NCBI GenBank assembly: GCA_965230565.1 | Contig: CBDDLH010000016.1 | Coordinates: 1,922,001-1,986,000, forward strand | DNA: 64,000 bases | Reading direction: 5' to 3' | Source of the DNA: BCD1 sp965230565 | GTDB lineage: Bacteria > Bacteroidota > Bacteroidia > Chitinophagales > Saprospiraceae | Shown here: positions 60,651 to 64,000 of the stretch, one piece after another | How positions within the stretch are numbered: position 1 is the stretch's first letter | How the letters are laid out: each line of letters opens with the position of its first letter | The notes under the pieces: model-generated | The model's input: the letters and a program-made list of their open reading frames with translations, nothing else | Databases searched by the model: none | Told to the model about the DNA's origin: nothing | Made by a program: the position numbers and the translations under genes

Positions 60651-62744
60651 TTATTTCACTGCAAACTTGGTATTTAAGGCAATAAAAAAGGAACGACCCC
60701 ATGAAACGGGAACACTACCGCCGCCACCTCCGTGGGAACCTCCTGATTGTTCCATGAAATTAACATCTCTTATATTGAGCATGTTTTTTGCTCCAACGAT
60801 CAACTTGATGTTATCCTTTAAGAATGCCTTGGAAATATTGGCATCTACAAGCGTGTAACCATCCCGTACATTTTGAAGAATTACAGGGTTTCCCTGATCA
60901 TCAACATCTGAGAAATAGTTGATGCGTTTGTCGTAGTTGCGAGCCATCAGGTTAATATCTATCCTTGGCCGAGGGAAATGATATTTGAGTTGGGCACTGC
61001 TTTCCACCAAAAAACTGAACGGCGGCACTTCTGTGAAATCACCGGACAGCAGGTTAAATCGTCCTATTCCGGTAATTCCGAAATTCACATCCAAATTATT
61101 CCATTGGCCTTTGAAACGAGCAGTACTTCCCAGGCTTTTAAAGCGATTTTGGTTAAAATAGGTGTATTCTACGGTTCCGGTGGAAGGCACTACTTGTCCG
61201 TCGATCACGGCAAATTCAAACAGGTCGATCTTGTTTTTAATATCATTGAAGAATAATGTTAATTCAGTTGACACTTTTTGCCTACGGTAGCTCAATACCG
61301 CCTGAATATTATCAGAAACTTCCGCCTTTAATTCCGGATTACCTACAATATAATGGTTGAAGTCTACAAAATAATAAAACAACTCCTTCAAGGTAGGACT
61401 TCGAAAGCCTTTGGCATAAGAAAGTCTCAGGGACAAGTTTTCCTTAAAATCGTATTTTAAATTCAGAGATGGAATTACGGGAGCATCATAACGCGTATTT
61501 TGGGTAACCCTCAGACCGGATTGTATCTCCAGCTTTTTGGCCGGCCTGTAATTCAGGTTGGCGAAAAAAGCATAATCTCCGGCATAGCTAAACTGAGGTC
61601 GATCACTTTCCTCATCGGCAATTTTTCGGCCAAAGGCTGTTTCCTGATTGAGGTCTACGCCGATTTGGAAGTTCAATTTGCCATTAAACTTACTGGCCAA
61701 AACCGAGCGCAGCATATAAGCTTCGTAGAGGATAGTATCTGTTTCTGTTTCAACCGGAATATTTTCATTCGTCTCAAACTCATGCCTGAAGGTAGATTTT
61801 TTCCGGTCAAAGGCGTTATACCCCATGGTAGTTTTGAGGTAAAATTTATCCATTACCGTCCCTTCGTGAAACAAGGCATGGGAAAACCTTTTGGTATCAT
61901 AAAAATCATCATAAGCATAAGGCTTAAATTGAGGGCGTCTTTGGTCTCCCAGGTTCTCTACCTGTTCTGAAAAAGATGAAAAGGTGTAGGAAATTACATT
62001 ATCATCCTTCAGGTAATATTTAAGTAAGGCATTTCCTGCCCATTTTTCTTTTGGGTTCCAAAGTAAATTTCTTCCGTCTTCAGTAAGAGGTCCGAATCCT
62101 TCAAAATTGAAATGTTCTCCATTCAGTCTGAGCAGTAATTTGGGTGAAATTCTTATTCCTGACCACAAACTGGCCGTCAAAGCTCCCGGATTTTCATAAC
62201 GGGATTTCAAACCTATCTCAAACTTATTCAGTTGAGACTTTTTAGTGATCAGATTGATAACTCCACCAAGCGCATTGGTCCCAAAATTAACAGACAAAGG
62301 CCCTTCAACAATCTCAATTCGTTCTACATTCTCCAACGGGAGCTGACTCAGGTCAATATTATCCCCACTCCTGCCGATCACCGGTACGCCATCGATCATG
62401 ATCTTTATATTCTGACCACTGACCCCCTGTAGACTCAAACTGCTTCCCAAAATCAAATCATTGGACACACTGATGTTGGACTCCATATTTAATAACTCCC
62501 CAAGATCATTGGCATTCCTTCTGGTGATCTCCTCATTTTTGATCACTCTAACCTTATGGATGGCCTTTTTGGAATCGGTGGGCGCATATTGTGCAGTTAC
62601 GACAATATCCTCAGGTTGGAAATAAATGGCTATGGTATCCTGTGAATCGGGCTGGGCTGCTAATACGGAGGGTAGTATTATCAAAATAAAACTGAAGAAA
62701 AATAACTTATGGAGCAACTCAGAAAAACGAGGAGAAATAGTCAT
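60651..62744 (-). CDS. TonB-dependent outer-membrane receptor
   Basis: A 697-residue receptor with signal peptide residues 1-30 (ends VLAAQ). A TonB-box-like stretch near DIVVTAQY (residue about 46) is followed by the plug domain (IKNEEITRRNANDLGELLNMESNISVSN ... LQGVSGQNIKIMIDGVPV ... VERIEIVEGPLSVNFGTNALGGVINLITKK) and a 22-strand barrel region. Near the C-terminus MEQSGGSHGGGGGS is a Gly-rich loop, and the last strand ends FFIALNTKFAVK. It lacks the large N-terminal domain of SusC proteins. With the HmuY-like gene beside it, haem or another iron compound is the likely ligand, which is inference. Confidence 0.9.
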   Translation of the reverse strand: MTISPRFSELLHKLFFFSFILIILPSVLAAQPDSQDTIAIYFQPEDIVVTAQYAPTDSKKAIHKVRVIKNEEITRRNANDLGELLNMESNISVSNDLILGSSLSLQGVSGQNIKIMIDGVPVIGRSGDNIDLSQLPLENVERIEIVEGPLSVNFGTNALGGVINLITKKSQLNKFEIGLKSRYENPGALTASLWSGIRISPKLLLRLNGEHFNFEGFGPLTEDGRNLLWNPKEKWAGNALLKYYLKDDNVISYTFSSFSEQVENLGDQRRPQFKPYAYDDFYDTKRFSHALFHEGTVMDKFYLKTTMGYNAFDRKKSTFRHEFETNENIPVETETDTILYEAYMLRSVLASKFNGKLNFQIGVDLNQETAFGRKIADEESDRPQFSYAGDYAFFANLNYRPAKKLEIQSGLRVTQNTRYDAPVIPSLNLKYDFKENLSLRLSYAKGFRSPTLKELFYYFVDFNHYIVGNPELKAEVSDNIQAVLSYRRQKVSTELTLFFNDIKNKIDLFEFAVIDGQVVPSTGTVEYTYFNQNRFKSLGSTARFKGQWNNLDVNFGITGIGRFNLLSGDFTEVPPFSFLVESSAQLKYHFPRPRIDINLMARNYDKRINYFSDVDDQGNPVILQNVRDGYTLVDANISKAFLKDNIKLIVGAKNMLNIRDVNFMEQSGGSHGGGGGSVPVSWGRSFFIALNTKFAVK

Positions 62745-62866
62745 CAGGTGAGAAATGATTTTTTTAAAGATGCCTCGTAGTTCCGATTTTCAGGTGCACC
62801 TTGAAAACCGAAACTACTAAGACACTAAAGAACAGTTTTATCTTTAAGCCTAAAAAGCAAAAGGCT

Positions 62867-64000
62867 TTATTGTTTTATCAACTTCGTAGAGGTTTGTCGC
62901 CCTCCTATATCTATAGTCAGGGTATACAAACCGGCAGGAAAATCCAATCCATTAAACTCATAGACGTTTAATCCGGCAACACCATCTTTTCGGGTTTGCC
63001 AAACAACTTTCCCTGTCATATCCATGATATATATATTAAATGGAGACGCTTGTTCTCTCAGCTCCAGGCTTAGCACAAAATGATCCTGAACCGGATTTGG
63101 AAACACCCCAAAGGTTGCAACATTTCCAGTCGGGTCCTGGACATCAACAGTTCCGAGATCTTCCACTTGAAAAGTAGCCGTCCCCGTTGATGAACCTTCA
63201 AAATCAATAAAGATCATTTTCCACAAATGTTCATCGGTTGTTTTTACGAAATAAGACAGGGAATCCTCGATCACCCAGGATAATGCTCCCAAATTAAAAT
63301 ACTTCCAGGTGTGGCCAATTAAGTCCAGTTTCGAATCATAGTCATCCACATAGTCCTCAGGATTGGTTTCGTATTGTGGAACACCCTCCGCCACTGCGAC
63401 CTGGGTGCCTGGTCCGGTCAATACACCTGCCACCGTATAATTGATAATCTGCCCTCCTCCTGCATCCAGCGGAGTGATGTATCTGGAGAACAACAAATCC
63501 CAGCTCTGAGGACTTTCAACTACTTCAGCGGTTTCAAAAGAGAAAAAGGCCAATGGGCTATCGAATTGCGCTCCATCAATGGTTACTACTGATTCATTAT
63601 TTCCGTCCAGGTCGGCATAGGTAAAGGTGTAAACACCTGAAATGAGGGAGGTGATTTCGAATTTACGATAGGTGTTATCTCTCAATTTTATTACAAAAAC
63701 CTTATTTCCGTTTACGGAGTGATCCACAGGGTTATAAACTCCCCAGCCAAAGTCAAGCTGATTCTCCGGATCTCTTACACTATTTAAAGCGCCTTCATCC
63801 CAGCTTTCTTCCGGATTGTAAAGCGTATCGGTTATCGCCTCAAGGTCAATTGTTTCGTCCCATGAATCTACCTGGGCCAGGTAAAGCTCTAACTTAGGAG
63901 CTTCTCCCGTAAATGAAGCAGGAACAGCTTCATTATAATGAATGCCGACGGAAAATGCACCTTCTACGGAAAATGCCAGATCCCAGCTTTCGTTGGCCAG
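62867..64000 (-). CDS. HmuY-like haem-binding protein with T9SS domain (partial)
   Basis: The reading frame stays open to the right edge of the window, so the start is outside; a GTG at 63727 is internal, not the start. The visible 377 residues include repeated SWDLAFS/SWDLLFS phrases and TPLDAGGGQIINYTVAGV, as in the HmuY family, whose members pick up haem at the cell surface. The last 80 residues are a T9SS sorting domain (FGVFPNPVQDHFVLSLEL ... LDFPAGLYTLTIDIGG ... KLIKQ). It lies 122 bases upstream of the TonB receptor gene on the same strand and is probably cotranscribed with it. Confidence 0.8.
   Translation of the reverse strand: MANESWDLAFSVEGAFSVGIHYNEAVPASFTGEAPKLELYLAQVDSWDETIDLEAITDTLYNPEESWDEGALNSVRDPENQLDFGWGVYNPVDHSVNGNKVFVIKLRDNTYRKFEITSLISGVYTFTYADLDGNNESVVTIDGAQFDSPLAFFSFETAEVVESPQSWDLLFSRYITPLDAGGGQIINYTVAGVLTGPGTQVAVAEGVPQYETNPEDYVDDYDSKLDLIGHTWKYFNLGALSWVIEDSLSYFVKTTDEHLWKMIFIDFEGSSTGTATFQVEDLGTVDVQDPTGNVATFGVFPNPVQDHFVLSLELREQASPFNIYIMDMTGKVVWQTRKDGVAGLNVYEFNGLDFPAGLYTLTIDIGGRQTSTKLIKQ

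Overview
The window looks like an ordinary chromosomal stretch from a member of the Bacteroidota, most likely the Saprospiria (Lewinella/Haliscomenobacter-like); the family-level placement is inference. The phylum call rests on: type IX secretion (T9SS) C-terminal sorting domains on three secreted proteins, Bacteroidota-type promoters (TAnnTTTG at -7, in two cases with a TTG about 20 bases upstream), family markers such as DUF2480, a fused CcsBA cytochrome c assembly protein and a DUF5117-type zinc protease, and moderately AT-rich sequence. No rRNA, tRNA, CRISPR array, prophage or complete insertion sequence was seen.

Layout. 0-7.3 kb: housekeeping and small metabolic genes (free methionine sulfoxide reductase, a VOC protein, ribosomal protein L19, an alpha/beta hydrolase, an HD phosphohydrolase, methionyl-tRNA formyltransferase, a MORN-type lipoprotein). 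7.4-16.8 kb: a diverged SF1 helicase-like ATPase, a 13-bp minisatellite, a cell-wall amidase, a lipoprotein alkaline phosphatase, a CotH-like secreted protein and a di-haem cytochrome c peroxidase. 16.9-22.2 kb: a divergent pair made of a one-protein hybrid two-component system (sensor, kinase, receiver and AraC domains together) and a secreted lectin/PI-PLC protein; the gap between them carries a 20-bp direct repeat at 21-bp spacing that looks like the AraC-type operator. 22.4-32.7 kb: an OmpA-like protein behind a structured leader, a helix-hairpin-helix protein, a large metalloprotease, an ECF sigma/anti-sigma pair, AlkD, an ArsR repressor with operator, and a RAYT transposase beside a perfect hairpin. 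32.9-38.3 kb: CcsBA, a lytic transglycosylase, DUF2480 and ScpB.

38.5-51 kb holds secreted proteins: a T9SS carboxylesterase, a T9SS protein of unknown role, and a 3,158-residue protein built of about 29 Ig-like modules. 52-60 kb is a three-gene set transcribed in order: NfeD/YqiJ-like membrane protein with an alternating-Asp segment, a flotillin, and a giant DUF3686-type AAA+ ATPase. 60.6-64 kb is a probable haem or iron uptake locus: a TonB-dependent receptor and an HmuY-like T9SS protein that runs off the right edge.

The signals most worth following are the two-component/PI-PLC pair with its operator and its three-fold near-identical repeat domain, the NfeD-flotillin-AAA+ trio, three arrays of a 7-bp repeat that varies at one position only, and the terminator-bearing leader ahead of the OmpA gene. 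All family names come from reading the translated sequences; no database search was run.
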